Assembly (NCBI GenBank): GCA_944324835.1
Contig: CALUXV010000003.1
Coordinates: forward strand, 19,687-83,686
Source: Candidatus Gastranaerophilales bacterium
GTDB taxonomy: Bacteria > Cyanobacteriota > Vampirovibrionia > Gastranaerophilales > Gastranaerophilaceae
Direction of reading: 5' to 3'
Length of the DNA stretch: 64,000 nucleotides
Under the pieces are notes generated by a model. It made no database searches, was not told the DNA's origin, and saw nothing but the letters and a program-made list of their open reading frames with translations. Positions within the stretch are counted from its first letter, which is position 1, and each line of letters starts with the position of its first letter. This document shows positions 1 through 8,763 of the stretch, in pieces. A program made the translations under genes and the position numbers.

Positions 1-191
1 TCATATTTATCTTGATTATCAGTTAAAACAAGCGGTCTATATATCATCATTTCAACAGCAGGTCTGTTGCCGATATAAGCAGCTAAAGTTTTGCCGTTAA
101 CAAAAATTCTGCCTTTACCCTTAACAAGTTTAACTATTGCGATAGAAGTCTTTCTGCGGCCTGTAGCCATAATTTCATTAGATTGTGCCAT
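1..191 (-). CDS. rpsI: 30S ribosomal protein S9 (uS9), 3' part cut by window edge
   Basis: The first 63 or so residues are present; the gene runs off the left edge. The N-terminal part contains the typical uS9 signature ATGRRKTSIAIVKLVKG followed by GRIFVNGK. uS9 sits in the head of the small subunit, its C-terminal tail reaching the P site (that tail is outside the window). The start codon overlaps the rplM stop by one base (TAATG), and an AAAAGGAGG ribosome binding site lies inside the end of rplM, so the pair is translationally coupled. Last visible gene of the alpha operon. Confidence 0.95.
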   Translation of the reverse strand, partial: MAQSNEIMATGRRKTSIAIVKLVKGKGRIFVNGKTLAAYIGNRPAVEMMIYRPLVLTDNQDKY

Positions 192-628
192 TATTTAGCC
201 TCCTTTTCTATCACGATAGGTTTTTGTGCTGCATGCGGATGTTCAGGGCCGCAATATACTTTTAATTTAGTGAACTGTTGTGCACCTAAAGTATTGTGTT
301 GTAACATACCCTTAACTGCTTTTTCAATTAATTTAGTTGCGTCTTTTTCACGAACTTCTTTAACACTTGCAGCTTTTAATCCGCCAGGATAACCTGTGTG
401 ATGATAATAAATCTTATCAGTTTCTTTATTACCTGAAACAAGAACTTTTTCCGCATTAATAACGATTACAAAGTCACCGGTATCAACGTTTGGAGTGTAT
501 TCAGGTTTATTCTTACCTCTCAAAATATTAGCAATTCTGGTAGCCAAACGCCCAATGATTTCTCCTTCAGCATCAATTAGATACCATTTTCTTTCAACTT
601 CTAGAGGTTTTGCTGAATATGTCTTCAT
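191..628 (-). CDS. rplM: 50S ribosomal protein L13 (uL13)
   Basis: 145 residues, the usual bacterial length. It has the family signatures [16 protein letters not shown] (15-30), [12 protein letters not shown] (74-85) and GMLQHNTLG (107-115). uL13 is an early-assembly protein of the large subunit that binds 23S rRNA. The order truA-rplM-rpsI is the arrangement seen in cyanobacteria and Firmicutes, and fits a cotranscribed unit with only 23 bases between truA and rplM. Confidence 0.98.
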   Translation of the reverse strand: MKTYSAKPLEVERKWYLIDAEGEIIGRLATRIANILRGKNKPEYTPNVDTGDFVIVINAEKVLVSGNKETDKIYYHHTGYPGGLKAASVKEVREKDATKLIEKAVKGMLQHNTLGAQQFTKLKVYCGPEHPHAAQKPIVIEKEAK

Positions 629-651
629 GCTTTATTCTCCGTATATTAATT

Positions 652-1425
652 TTAATAACCTACTTGTATTAGCGTAAGCCCGAATGGACTCACAGTTTTG
701 CCCGCCTTTGAGCGGTTTTTTGATTCCAAAACCTCAAGCATATACTGAGGTTCCAGATTGTGTCCTTCTATTTCAAGAAGGGTGCCGACGATTGCTCTTA
801 CCATATTGTAAAGAAACCTGTTCCCCACAATATCAATTACAACCTTATCTCCAGAGCGTTTGCACTCTGCTTTTGATATAAAACAAATTTTGCTCGGGTT
901 AAGCGTTCCGGAACTTTTGAAACTTGAAAAATCATGCTCACCTAATAAATAATTCAAAGACTTTTGCATCCTCTCAATATCTATCGAAAATTTTACTCTC
1001 AACAAATCACCGTCAAAAGCATTCTTACATCTGCGATTTATAAATTCGTATCTGTAATGTCTTAATTTGGCAGACTTTTGAGCATGAAATGTTTCAGGCA
1101 CAACCTTCAAGTCTGATACTGAAATATCAGGCGGCAAAATCTCATTCAGACTATAAACAAAGTTTGAAGCAACAATATCCTTGTCTATATCAAAATGAAC
1201 CACCTGACCGGTAGAATTAACTCCGCTATCAGTACGTCCGGAAAAAATTGTTTTTATCGGCCGTTTATTATCTTTGGGGCAATAATTTGCCCCGTATATC
1301 AAAGTACTAATTGCTTTTTCCAGTTCACCCTGTATTGTTGGTTTAATTTCTACACCGTCTTTCAACTGTATTTGACTTCCGGCATAGTTTTTTCCTATAT
1401 ACTGAACCAGAATTGCGTATCGCAT
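652..1425 (-). CDS. truA: tRNA pseudouridine(38-40) synthase TruA
   Basis: 257 residues, full length. It converts uridines 38-40 of the tRNA anticodon arm to pseudouridine. The catalytic aspartate is D66 in FSGRTDSGV; other family segments are FHAQKSAKLRHYRYEF, HDFSSF and the C-terminal FLYNMVRAIVGTLLEIE. It starts 3 bases after the rplQ stop, inside the ribosomal protein operon, a common bacterial arrangement. Confidence 0.96.
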   Translation of the reverse strand: MRYAILVQYIGKNYAGSQIQLKDGVEIKPTIQGELEKAISTLIYGANYCPKDNKRPIKTIFSGRTDSGVNSTGQVVHFDIDKDIVASNFVYSLNEILPPDISVSDLKVVPETFHAQKSAKLRHYRYEFINRRCKNAFDGDLLRVKFSIDIERMQKSLNYLLGEHDFSSFKSSGTLNPSKICFISKAECKRSGDKVVIDIVGNRFLYNMVRAIVGTLLEIEGHNLEPQYMLEVLESKNRSKAGKTVSPFGLTLIQVGY

Positions 1426-1428
1426 TAA

Positions 1429-1857
1429 TTATACCAATTGAATTAATGCCATTTCTGTAGCATCACCACGTCTTGGCGGTAAACGATAAATTCTTGTATA
1501 TCCGCCTTGACGTTCTGAATACTGTTTAGAAATTATACAGAATAATTTTCTTAAAACTGTTTGAGGTGCTAATTTCTTACCTTCTTCCAGCTTATCAAAT
1601 ACTTCTGCAGTTTCTAAATCCATGTATTTGCCAGTTTCTTTATCATATATAAACTTAGCAGCTTGTCTTCTTGAGTTCAAATCACCTTTCTTTGCCAGAG
1701 TGATAATGCCTTCTGCGTATGGTCTTAAAGCTTTTGCTCTTGCCATAGTAGTTTTTATTTCACCGTGAACAAAAAGTTCGGTAGCCAATGAACGCAACAA
1801 GGCTTTTCTTTGGTCTTGAGCTTTGCTAAGCGTATGTTTTTTACATTGGTGTCTCAT
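1429..1857 (-). CDS. rplQ: 50S ribosomal protein L17 (bL17)
   Basis: 142 residues. The N-terminal MRHQCKKHTLSKAQDQRKALLRSL block and the C-terminal RIYRLPPRRGDATEMALIQL block are characteristic of bL17, which lies near the peptide exit tunnel. A moderate insertion in the middle (around 65-95, acidic) is tolerated in the family. It follows rpoA by 30 bases, the conserved rpoA-rplQ pair of the alpha operon. Confidence 0.97.
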   Translation of the reverse strand: MRHQCKKHTLSKAQDQRKALLRSLATELFVHGEIKTTMARAKALRPYAEGIITLAKKGDLNSRRQAAKFIYDKETGKYMDLETAEVFDKLEEGKKLAPQTVLRKLFCIISKQYSERQGGYTRIYRLPPRRGDATEMALIQLV

Positions 1858-1887
1858 TTTTTTGTTTCCTTATATTTTAATTTACTA

Positions 1888-2895
1888 TTAATTTTCGTCT
1901 CCGATAATAACACCATTTTCATCCATTTCAGGACTTGGTGCTAAATCTAATCCGTGTTCGTGTAATCTTTCAATAACTTCATCTGATGATTTTTTACCAA
2001 AATTTTTGATATTTAATAAATCATGTTCAGATTTCTTTAATAATTCAGCCATTGAGTTAATACTTGCACGTTTTAAACAGTTATATGCTCTAACAGATAA
2101 CTCTAATTCTTCGATTGTTATTGATGGAGTTTCTTCTGCTGCAGGAGCATCTTCTTCTACAGATTCTTTTTCTTCTGATGCATATGTTTCAATTATTGGT
2201 GCATTACCTGTAATTGAAGCAATTTGAACAAAATGTTCAATAAGTAGATTTGCAGCTTGTGACAAAGCAGTTGCAACATCTATTGTACCATTTGACCAAA
2301 TTTCCAATGTTAATTTATCAAAATCAATTGAACCACCAACACGTGTATTTTCAACATCATATTTTACACGTTTAATCGGCATAAATGTTGCATCAATTGG
2401 TAGTACATCTATTGATGTCATTTCATTTGATACTCTTGGTACATCGTGAGCAACATAACCCTTGCCTGTTTCTACAGTAACATCAGCATGGAAACTACCG
2501 CCATCAGCGATTGTACAAATTAACCAGTCAGGATTTACAACCTTAACGCCTGCAGGTAATTGAATATCACTTGCAAGAACAGGGCCAGGTTTATCAACAT
2601 CAATTCTTAAATGTTGAGGTTCTTTAGAATCAGTTTTAATTGCTAAACCTTTTAAGTTTAACAAAACATCCACAACGTCCTCTAATACACCCGGAATTGC
2701 AGTGTATTCATGAGTGATACCTTCAATTCTAGCGGCTGTAACAGCAGTACCTTCAAGACTTGAAAGTAATACACGTCTAAGAGAATTACCAATTGTTATA
2801 CCAAAACCTCTTTCCAATGGTTCGATAACAAATTTACCGTATTGTGAACCGTCTGAACTAGTTGCAGTGTTTACTGTTTTTATTTTTAATTCCAT
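1888..2895 (-). CDS. rpoA: DNA-directed RNA polymerase subunit alpha
   Basis: 335 residues from the ATG at 2895, which is preceded by AGGAGA at a normal distance. A longer in-frame start at 2976 would overlap the end of rpsD and adds a basic stretch unlike any alpha subunit, so it is rejected. The N-terminal dimerisation domain contains RGFGITIGNSLRRVLLSSL (29-47). An acidic glutamate/alanine-rich linker follows, then the C-terminal helix-hairpin-helix domain beginning near ITIEELELSVRAYNCLKRA, which contacts UP elements and activators. Core transcription enzyme, cotranscribed with rpsD and rplQ. Confidence 0.97.
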   Translation of the reverse strand: MELKIKTVNTATSSDGSQYGKFVIEPLERGFGITIGNSLRRVLLSSLEGTAVTAARIEGITHEYTAIPGVLEDVVDVLLNLKGLAIKTDSKEPQHLRIDVDKPGPVLASDIQLPAGVKVVNPDWLICTIADGGSFHADVTVETGKGYVAHDVPRVSNEMTSIDVLPIDATFMPIKRVKYDVENTRVGGSIDFDKLTLEIWSNGTIDVATALSQAANLLIEHFVQIASITGNAPIIETYASEEKESVEEDAPAAEETPSITIEELELSVRAYNCLKRASINSMAELLKKSEHDLLNIKNFGKKSSDEVIERLHEHGLDLAPSPEMDENGVIIGDEN

Positions 2896-2920
2896 GTTTA
2901 AATTTCTCCTATCAATTCTA

Positions 2921-3523
2921 TTATTTAGAATAGTACTCAATAACAAGTTGTTCTTTAAAGTCTGGATCCATTTCATCTCTGTTTGGAAGTCTGTCGAATG
3001 TAATTTTTAATTCATCTTTATCAACAGTAATCCAGTTTGGAGCACAAGACAAATCAATCATTGCCATAACTGATTTTAAGTATTCAGCACTTTTTGCTTT
3101 TACTGCAACAACGTCACCTGCTTTTAAAAGATATGATGGAATATCAACCTTTTTACCGTTAACGGTAACGTGTCCATGGTTAACAATTTGTCTTGTTTGT
3201 TTTCTTGTAACACCAAAACCAGCTCTGTATAATACGTTATCTAGTCTTGATTCTAATATTTGTAACAAAATAGTACCTGTAACACCTTTTTTACGTGCTG
3301 CAGTGTGATAACATTTTGCAAATTGTTTTTCACTTACTAAATATGTATGTCTGATTTTTTGTTTTTCTTTTAAGTGAATTGCATATTCAGAAATTTTCTT
3401 TCTTACTGCACCATGCTGACCTGAAGCATGTTGACGCATAGAAGAAGTTAACTTTCTGTTTGATAAATCTTTTACCCCGAAGTTACGGAATAATTTGTTT
3501 GTAGGTCCTGTATATCTTGCCAT
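2921..3523 (-). CDS. rpsD: 30S ribosomal protein S4 (uS4)
   Basis: 200 residues. It has the uS4 N-terminal MARYTGPTNKLFRNFG, the S4 RNA-binding domain core SRLDNVLYRAGFGVTRKQTR (92-111) and QIVNHGHVTVNGKKVDIPSY. uS4 is a primary 16S rRNA binder that nucleates small-subunit assembly and in many bacteria represses its own operon. The N-terminal zinc-binding cysteines seen in some uS4 paralogues are absent. Its 186-base upstream spacer is unusually long for this operon and strongly structured (see separate entries), consistent with feedback control. Confidence 0.97.
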   Translation of the reverse strand: MARYTGPTNKLFRNFGVKDLSNRKLTSSMRQHASGQHGAVRKKISEYAIHLKEKQKIRHTYLVSEKQFAKCYHTAARKKGVTGTILLQILESRLDNVLYRAGFGVTRKQTRQIVNHGHVTVNGKKVDIPSYLLKAGDVVAVKAKSAEYLKSVMAMIDLSCAPNWITVDKDELKITFDRLPNRDEMDPDFKEQLVIEYYSK

Positions 3524-3547
3524 ACAGTTTATTCTCCTTTATCTTGC

Positions 3548-3581
3548 GGTGAGGCACCTATGACCCTTGCGGGCTCTCACC
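3548..3581 (-). promoter_or_regulatory. Structured rpsD leader hairpin (candidate S4 autoregulatory site)
   Basis: In the rpsD mRNA sense a GGTGAG/CTCACC stem (arms 3576-3581 and 3548-3553) encloses a second small stem CCC-GCAA-GGG (3564-3573) with a GNRA-type tetraloop. It ends about 25 bases before the rpsD start. The pairing is read directly from the sequence; a role as the S4 binding site is an inference from its position. Confidence 0.4.
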
Positions 3582-3602
3582 AGTGTGTAACTCTTTATGA
3601 TT

Positions 3603-3720
3603 GTAGAGTAATTTGCTTTTTACAAATTTTCGGGTAGTCGCAAAAGCGTGGTTTTGCTCCTTCTTACGGGTTAACTCACTTCGTTCGCATCACCCTACCG
3701 AAAATTTGTCTATACTCTAC
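3603..3720. repeat. Long imperfect inverted repeat between rpsK and rpsD
   Basis: Outer arms 3603-3610 and 3713-3720 (GTAGAGTA/TACTCTAC) and inner arms 3622-3637 and 3695-3709 (ACAAATTTTCGGGTAG against CTACCGAAAATTTGT, one extra base on the left) fold together around a loop of about 57 bases. The loop contains a further small palindrome (GCAAAA...TTTTGC). The right outer arm is the last codons of rpsK. It may be a transcript-processing or attenuation structure, or a small repeat inserted in the operon. Confidence 0.55.
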
Positions 3721-4096
3721 GTTTTTTAGGAGGACGACATCCGTTGTGCGGAATAGGTGTTACGTCCTTAATTAATGTGATTTCAAGTCCTGCTGCTTGG
3801 ATTGCTCTGATTGCAGTTTCACGACCTGAACCCGGACCTTTGATATAAACTTCAACTTTTTTCATACCTTGGTCTATTGATTTTTTAGCCACAAGTTCTG
3901 CTGCTGATTGTGCTGCAAACGGAGTTCCTTTTCTTGCACCTTTAAAACCAGTAGCACCTGCTGTAGCCCATGCTATAGCATTACCTTGTGTATCTGTAGA
4001 AGTAACAATTGTATTGTTAAATGTTGATTGAATATGTACAACACCTTGCAATACATTCTTCTTTTCTTTTTTCTTTGTTTTTTGTGGTCTTGCCAT
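3710..4096 (-). CDS. rpsK: 30S ribosomal protein S11 (uS11)
   Basis: 128 residues. It has the uS11 features [17 protein letters not shown], the [21 protein letters not shown] block and a C-terminal [17 protein letters not shown] tail. It forms part of the small-subunit platform near the 3' end of 16S rRNA. It is 35 bases downstream of rpsM. Its last codons form one arm of the inverted repeat that separates it from rpsD. Confidence 0.98.
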   Translation of the reverse strand: MARPQKTKKKEKKNVLQGVVHIQSTFNNTIVTSTDTQGNAIAWATAGATGFKGARKGTPFAAQSAAELVAKKSIDQGMKKVEVYIKGPGSGRETAIRAIQAAGLEITLIKDVTPIPHNGCRPPKKRRV

Positions 4097-4131
4097 TTTT
4101 ATTTCCTCTATTTTAAATTAGTTATATTTTA

Positions 4132-4497
4132 TTATTTCTTTTTAGAAACCGGTCCTGTTTTCTTGCCGCGTCTGGTTCTTGCGTTGGTTTTAGTTCTTTG
4201 ACCTCTGCAAGGAAGGTTTCTTTTATGTCTCATACCTCTGTATGAATTGATTTCTTGTAAACGTTTAATATTCATTGTAACTTCACGACGAAGATCACCT
4301 TCGATGTGATAGTTAGCTAATTCGTTTCTTAATAATTTAATATCTTCATCTGTTAAATCATCTGTTCTTAAGTCAGGTGAAATACCTGTTGCTGCTAAGA
4401 TTTTTTTACTTCTAGTAGGTCCAATACCATAAATGTATGTTAACGCTACTTCGATTCTTTTATTACGAGGTAAATCAACCCCTGCTAGTCTTGCCAT
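4132..4497 (-). CDS. rpsM: 30S ribosomal protein S13 (uS13)
   Basis: 121 residues. N-terminal [20 protein letters not shown], the helix-two-turn-helix region [14 protein letters not shown] and the basic C-terminal [20 protein letters not shown] are diagnostic of uS13, which contacts the P-site tRNA and the B1 intersubunit bridges in the 30S head. The C-terminal lysine/arginine tail is complete. Confidence 0.98.
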   Translation of the reverse strand: MARLAGVDLPRNKRIEVALTYIYGIGPTRSKKILAATGISPDLRTDDLTDEDIKLLRNELANYHIEGDLRREVTMNIKRLQEINSYRGMRHKRNLPCRGQRTKTNARTRRGKKTGPVSKKK

Positions 4498-4616
4498 TTA
4501 ATTTCTCCTTTTCTGTTGTTAGATTTTTTTGTATAGGAGGGATAAATACTTCCTCCCCACCGGGATTTTAAGTCCACCGGTTAGACTCCAAACATTTCAC
4601 AAATTTCAGATTTAAA
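4498..4616 (-). other. rpmJ-rpsM spacer with small stem-loops
   Basis: This 119-base spacer is longer than its neighbours. It contains a short inverted repeat ACCGG/CCGGT (4559-4563 with 4577-4581) and GGAGG/CCTCC (4536-4540 with 4552-4556). In mRNA sense a 12-base stretch GGACTTAAAATC resembles a tRNA-Leu(UAA) anticodon arm, but no other tRNA arm is present. No coding capacity is seen. Function unknown. Confidence 0.3.
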
Positions 4617-4730
4617 TTAACCTTGTCTTTGCTTATGTTTAGGGTTTTCACAGATAACTGCTACTCTGCCTTTTCTTCTGATAACCTTGCATTTATCACA
4701 CATAGGTTTAACTGATGATCTAGTTTTCAT
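4617..4730 (-). CDS. rpmJ: 50S ribosomal protein L36 (bL36)
   Basis: 37 residues, too short for a standard ORF cutoff. The protein begins [20 protein letters not shown] and ends PKHKQRQG. The zinc ligands are the CDKC pair, the cysteine of VICEN and the histidine of PKHKQ (the C+ form of bL36). It lies between infA and rpsM as in most bacteria and is transcribed with them. Confidence 0.95.
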   Translation of the reverse strand: MKTRSSVKPMCDKCKVIRRKGRVAVICENPKHKQRQG

Positions 4731-4767
4731 AATTGTTTCCTTTATATTTGTACTTTGTTATTATTTG

Positions 4768-4983
4768 TTATTTAAGTCTGAAGGTAATTCTGCCTCTTGA
4801 TAAATCATAAGGAGTCATTTCTACTTTAACTCTGTCACCAGGCAAAATTCTTATGAAATTTTTTCTTATCTTACCTGATATATGAGCCAGAATTTCATGC
4901 CCGTTCTCAAGTTCAACCCTGAACATAGCATTAGGCATTGATTCTATAATGGTACCTTCTATTTCAATTACATCTTTTGACAT
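4768..4983 (-). CDS. infA: Translation initiation factor IF-1
   Basis: 71 residues, one OB fold: [43 protein letters not shown] and [22 protein letters not shown]-1 binds the 30S A site during initiation. Here it is the first gene of the transcription unit, with a divergent gene upstream; the secY/adk/map genes that usually precede it are absent, so the classical spc-alpha cluster is split at this point. Confidence 0.97.
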   Translation of the reverse strand: MSKDVIEIEGTIIESMPNAMFRVELENGHEILAHISGKIRKNFIRILPGDRVKVEMTPYDLSRGRITFRLK

Positions 4984-5345
4984 TTAGGCCTCTTTACTAT
5001 TTATATTTGACTACACAAATTGTGCCTTTTCATATCATATTTGCTAAAACTCTGAATGCAAGTAATTTCAAGGATATTGTTAACAAATTTACACAATTTG
5101 CCCTAGATTGTTTATATAAAAATACAACACTTATCAATTGTTAGAAACATCAAAGAAACTTTTAAATAGTAAGTTTTCGCTATATAAAAGATTTTAATTC
5201 GTTATACCTAATTATTCTTACATTAATTAAACAAACACATATAAAATGTAACAATTTCTTTACAATAATCCCCATAAAAAAGCAATTTTTCTTTAAATAT
5301 ATACTTTATATATATGAGAGATATAAGTATAGGAGAGCATAAAAA
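4984..5345. other. Divergent intergenic region between infA and the 5346 gene
   Basis: 362 bases without a gene, very AT-rich. It holds the putative alpha-operon promoter (5034-5061, minus) and, at its right end, the ribosome binding site AGGAGA of the plus-strand gene at 5346. The T/A-rich block around 5290-5316 may supply that gene's promoter, but no convincing -35/-10 pair was found. Confidence 0.5.
5034..5061 (-). promoter_or_regulatory. Sigma70-type promoter for the infA-rpsI operon
   Basis: On the minus strand TTGCAT (5056-5061) and TATGAT (5034-5039) are separated by 16 bp, about 50 bases upstream of the infA start. It is the best match to a housekeeping promoter in the divergent region. 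Confidence 0.5.
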
Positions 5346-6080
5346 ATGGCATTCGCAATTAAAGGATACCAGGATAATCTTAAAAAACAAATAGAAGATT
5401 ACTCTTCTTTACTTAATAATACTCGAGGAATGACTCCTGTACAAATAGGTAATTCTGGAGGAATTCAAGGTAGTGCATTTGGCGGAACAGGTTTGAGTTT
5501 ATCAAGCATGCAACGTGCACAAATGCAAAAAAGCATTTTTAATGTTTCAGAACCGGGACAAGATTTAGCAAAAGCATCTCAGAATAATAATACGCAAACA
5601 ACAATGGCGAATTCTACAACTTCGTTCTTAGAAGCAGCAGCACAAATAAAAAATAATGCTGTTAATGCATTAACTACGGCTATTAATGCTCTTCAAAGTC
5701 AATTGAACAGTTTAAATGCTGACACATCTGCATTAACATCACCTCAAACAAGCGGTCAATCATCTAAACCAGAAGAAAATATGCCGTTAGATAACCAAGG
5801 AACAGATAACAAGGCAGGAAATACAAAAGACAGTCAAAGACCGCAAGTCGGTTTTGGAGAAGAAACTGTAGAGGATAAATCTAAAACAGAAGGTGCAAAA
5901 GAAAATGAAGGAACTAAAAATCCTGACAAAGCAGAACGAGAAGAAAGTACACAACAAGCACAAACAAGTTCTGAACTAGACAAAGCTGCACAAAAAGAAT
6001 CCCAAAAACAATTACAGGAAGCGCAACAAAAATTACAACAAGAAGCTGCAAAACATCGTGAAGAATTAGCACAAGCTTAA
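5346..6080 (+). CDS. Unrecognised glutamine/lysine/glutamate-rich protein
   Basis: 244 residues, start supported by AGGAGA 7 bases upstream. No family is recognised. Residues 1-30 look helical; 30-75 is glycine/serine-rich (GNSGGIQGSAFGGTGLSLSS); 95-125 is a probable helix rich in alanine and asparagine; from 130 on the chain is low-complexity and disordered (S, P, Q, T, K, E). The last 35 residues are a charged glutamine/alanine/glutamate helix with coiled-coil character. There is no signal peptide or membrane segment. It converges on the radical SAM gene with no intervening base. A structural or lineage-specific protein is plausible, but the function is unknown. Confidence 0.8.
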   Translation: MAFAIKGYQDNLKKQIEDYSSLLNNTRGMTPVQIGNSGGIQGSAFGGTGLSLSSMQRAQMQKSIFNVSEPGQDLAKASQNNNTQTTMANSTTSFLEAAAQIKNNAVNALTTAINALQSQLNSLNADTSALTSPQTSGQSSKPEENMPLDNQGTDNKAGNTKDSQRPQVGFGEETVEDKSKTEGAKENEGTKNPDKAEREESTQQAQTSSELDKAAQKESQKQLQEAQQKLQQEAAKHREELAQA

Positions 6081-7616
6081 TTAATTATTAATCAATCTCT
6101 CATATTCATTTTTTAAAAACTCCTTACCAGGATTGAGAACAATAAAATCCCAAGGGAGTTTTTGATTTATATCATAAACACCTTCCACAAATTTATCAGT
6201 ATCAATTGAAAGTTTTTTAGCTGCAGATTTAAAAGCACCTAATTTACTTCCATTTTTATAAACTTCAATCAAATAATCAGCTAAAGTGGAATCCCCGCGT
6301 GACAATAGAGCTTGGTAATAATCCCATTTTGCACTTGAGAATTTCGGTTTCATCCCCAGTTTACTCAATTCTTTTTTTAGATAATTTTGTTTAATTTCTA
6401 AAGATTTTATACTTTCTTTGGCACACCATTGAAAAGGGGTATGAGGTTTTGGAACAAATGTTGAAAAAGAAAATGTAATATCAAATCCTTTATTGATTGC
6501 TTTCAAATCTTTTGCAAGCCTGATAAACTCATCTATATCTTCCTGAGATTCAGTTGGCAGTCCAATCATAGAATATATTTTTATACCTTTTAAACCTCCT
6601 TCTTTTGCAATTTTTACCGCATTAAATATCTGTTCTTCAGTAAGATTTTTATTAACAACTTTTCTTAACCGTTCGCTTGCAGCTTCTATTGCGATTGTTG
6701 TATGTTTTTGACCGGCGGCCGCCAAAGTTCTTATTACATCAGGTGTAATTGCATCCGCACGTAATGATGAAACACTCATTTCTATTTTTTCTCCTGATTG
6801 AATACGTTTATAAACATATTCACAAATATCAGAAAATCTAGGATGAGCCGATATTAACGCACCCAAAAGAGCAATTTTATTTGTATGCTTAAGGCCCAAT
6901 TCTAATTTTTCAATAATTGTTTCATAATCAACAAATCTTACAGGCAAATTTAAATATGATGCAATACAAAAGCCGCAGCAATTGAAACATCCTCTTGATA
7001 CTTCTATAATAAATGTATTAGGGAAAAAGCTTTCGTCACTCAAAATCGGAGTATAAACACATTTTGACAAATCATAATGGCTCTTTTTAACAGTTTGTGT
7101 AATATTCGGTACATATACACCATCCAAACTCGAAAGTTCATTTAATAATTCTCGTTTTGATTTCCCTGCAAGTTTATATTTTCTACATAGCTTAATTATT
7201 TCAAGGTTACAAATATCACCATCGCCTATTATCAAAAAATCAAAAAATTCTTTATATGGTTCCGGGTTGGCAGTAACAACCGGCCCTCCGGCAAATATTA
7301 ATGGGAAATTATCCTCTCTATCTTTAGACTTGAATGGAATATTATACTTATCAAGAATTGAAAATATACTTATGAAATCCATATCAAAAGAAAATGAAAA
7401 ACATATCGCATTAACATCTTTAGCGTTTATCTGAGTAATTTTTGTATCAGTGCAAACTCTTTCGACATTTATCCCATCTTCTTCATCTAAAGACTTAAAC
7501 AGCCACATAAAGCCTAGAGAGGAAAGAGAGAACCCGGTACATCCCGGAAACCCCATCCATACGTTATAATCCGTATTTTTATTAAATTGTCGGTCATACA
7601 AATATATTTCAGACAT
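6081..7616 (-). CDS. B12-binding domain radical SAM protein
   Basis: 511 residues. The N-terminal third (about 1-170) resembles the cobalamin-binding Rossmann domain of this class, with PLIFAGGPVVTANPEPY around 105-121. The radical SAM cluster motif CX3CX2C is C210, C214, C217 (SRGCFNCCGFC), followed by a TIM-barrel core with ISAHPRFSDI and TIAIEAASERLR. The C-terminal end (RGDSTLADYLIEVY ... LPWDFIVL) matches the layout of the TIGR03960-type uncharacterised radical SAM family. Substrate unknown. It follows the AI-2E family gene directly (TAA then ATG with no gap), so the two are cotranscribed. Confidence 0.85.
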   Translation of the reverse strand: MSEIYLYDRQFNKNTDYNVWMGFPGCTGFSLSSLGFMWLFKSLDEEDGINVERVCTDTKITQINAKDVNAICFSFSFDMDFISIFSILDKYNIPFKSKDREDNFPLIFAGGPVVTANPEPYKEFFDFLIIGDGDICNLEIIKLCRKYKLAGKSKRELLNELSSLDGVYVPNITQTVKKSHYDLSKCVYTPILSDESFFPNTFIIEVSRGCFNCCGFCIASYLNLPVRFVDYETIIEKLELGLKHTNKIALLGALISAHPRFSDICEYVYKRIQSGEKIEMSVSSLRADAITPDVIRTLAAAGQKHTTIAIEAASERLRKVVNKNLTEEQIFNAVKIAKEGGLKGIKIYSMIGLPTESQEDIDEFIRLAKDLKAINKGFDITFSFSTFVPKPHTPFQWCAKESIKSLEIKQNYLKKELSKLGMKPKFSSAKWDYYQALLSRGDSTLADYLIEVYKNGSKLGAFKSAAKKLSIDTDKFVEGVYDINQKLPWDFIVLNPGKEFLKNEYERLINN

Positions 7617-8645
7617 TTATGAATTCTCATTATTTATTGGCTTAATATACAGTTCTTCTATAATTACACACGCAGTAGCTGCCAAAGCCGGAGCAAATAT
7701 TACACCAATCACTCCGAGAAATTTTGCAGTCACAAACAGAGAGAAAAATACCAAAAGCGGATGTATATCAAGAAATTTTCCAAATACATACGGTCTTACA
7801 AAGTTATTTTCAACCCATTGCGCAAAGAAAAATGCAAGTGTCATTAATATTAAAACAAGAGGCCCCATCTGATAACACATTACAAAACATATAATCAGAG
7901 CTATTGCAGGACCTATTATTGGTACAATATCAAGAATAGTCGCAATTAAGCCTAACAGTACAGCATAATCAACTTTCAAAAGCATTAAACAAATTGTAAA
8001 CACAATACCTAGACTAAGCATCGTAACACCTGTTGCAACAATATAACCGCCGATTTTTTGTGATATTGTTTCAACAATCCTATCAGCCTTTTTCTTCATT
8101 GGCTTAGGAAACAATAACAAAAATGTTCTACGAATAGACTTTTTATCAACAATAAAATAATATATAATAATACACATTGTGAGCAAATAAACCAATGCAG
8201 ATGCTACACTTATCGTTGCATTTATTGATTGATTTACAAGATTGGTTGTAAAATCAGAAACCGGTTGTATAAATGATGGAATATCAATCATTTCTACAAT
8301 CTTTTGTCCTAAAATTTGCTTATTAAAAATAAAACTCTTTAAGCTTTCAATATGTCCAGGTAAAATTTGTATAAACGAATTTATTTGTTTTGAGGCAATT
8401 ACAATAATTGGAAGAAAGAATGCAATTGATATTGCAACCATTCCAGATACAACAATTGTTGCCGCAAACGAACGTTTCATTTTCCTTGCCAAAATATCAA
8501 CAAGCGGATTTAAAGAACATGCCAGCACATATGATGCAAAGAACATCATAGCAATTCCGCTTATCATTGAAAGAAATTTTATAAATAATATCGCAACAAT
8601 AAAAAATATAATATTTTTAGCAGTTATATAATTTTTAAAAAACAT
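7617..8645 (-). CDS. AI-2E family transporter (PerM/YdiK-like membrane protein)
   Basis: 342 residues with about seven or eight hydrophobic segments: two at the N-terminus (10-50), one near 65-85, one near 145-165, and a C-terminal cluster from 200 to 330. LLGLIATILDIVPIIGPAIA is the typical loop of the family. Members include TqsA, proposed to export autoinducer-2, and Na+/H+ antiporter-like proteins, so the substrate cannot be inferred. Start ATG at 8645; first gene of a two-gene operon with the radical SAM gene. Confidence 0.9.
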   Translation of the reverse strand: MFFKNYITAKNIIFFIVAILFIKFLSMISGIAMMFFASYVLACSLNPLVDILARKMKRSFAATIVVSGMVAISIAFFLPIIVIASKQINSFIQILPGHIESLKSFIFNKQILGQKIVEMIDIPSFIQPVSDFTTNLVNQSINATISVASALVYLLTMCIIIYYFIVDKKSIRRTFLLLFPKPMKKKADRIVETISQKIGGYIVATGVTMLSLGIVFTICLMLLKVDYAVLLGLIATILDIVPIIGPAIALIICFVMCYQMGPLVLILMTLAFFFAQWVENNFVRPYVFGKFLDIHPLLVFFSLFVTAKFLGVIGVIFAPALAATACVIIEELYIKPINNENS

Positions 8646-8763
8646 TGATACCTCATTTAATTTAACTTTTGTATCATATCAAAAATCAAACAACACGTAA
8701 ACCTACCCAAATATAGGATTTATTTTCGGTATCAAAACTACATTTCAAATATAAAACTTAATT

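Noticed and set aside
2896..2976. Longer rpoA start at 2976
   Set aside because: It overlaps the end of rpsD, adds a basic stretch foreign to alpha subunits, and a proper ribosome binding site precedes the ATG at 2895.
4559..4581. tRNA-Leu(UAA)-like anticodon arm in the rpmJ-rpsM spacer
   Set aside because: Only a single arm resembles a tRNA; the acceptor, D and T arms are absent.
8242..8631. 129-codon plus-strand frame inside the AI-2E transporter gene
   Set aside because: Isoleucine-rich reverse frame of a membrane protein, not a gene.
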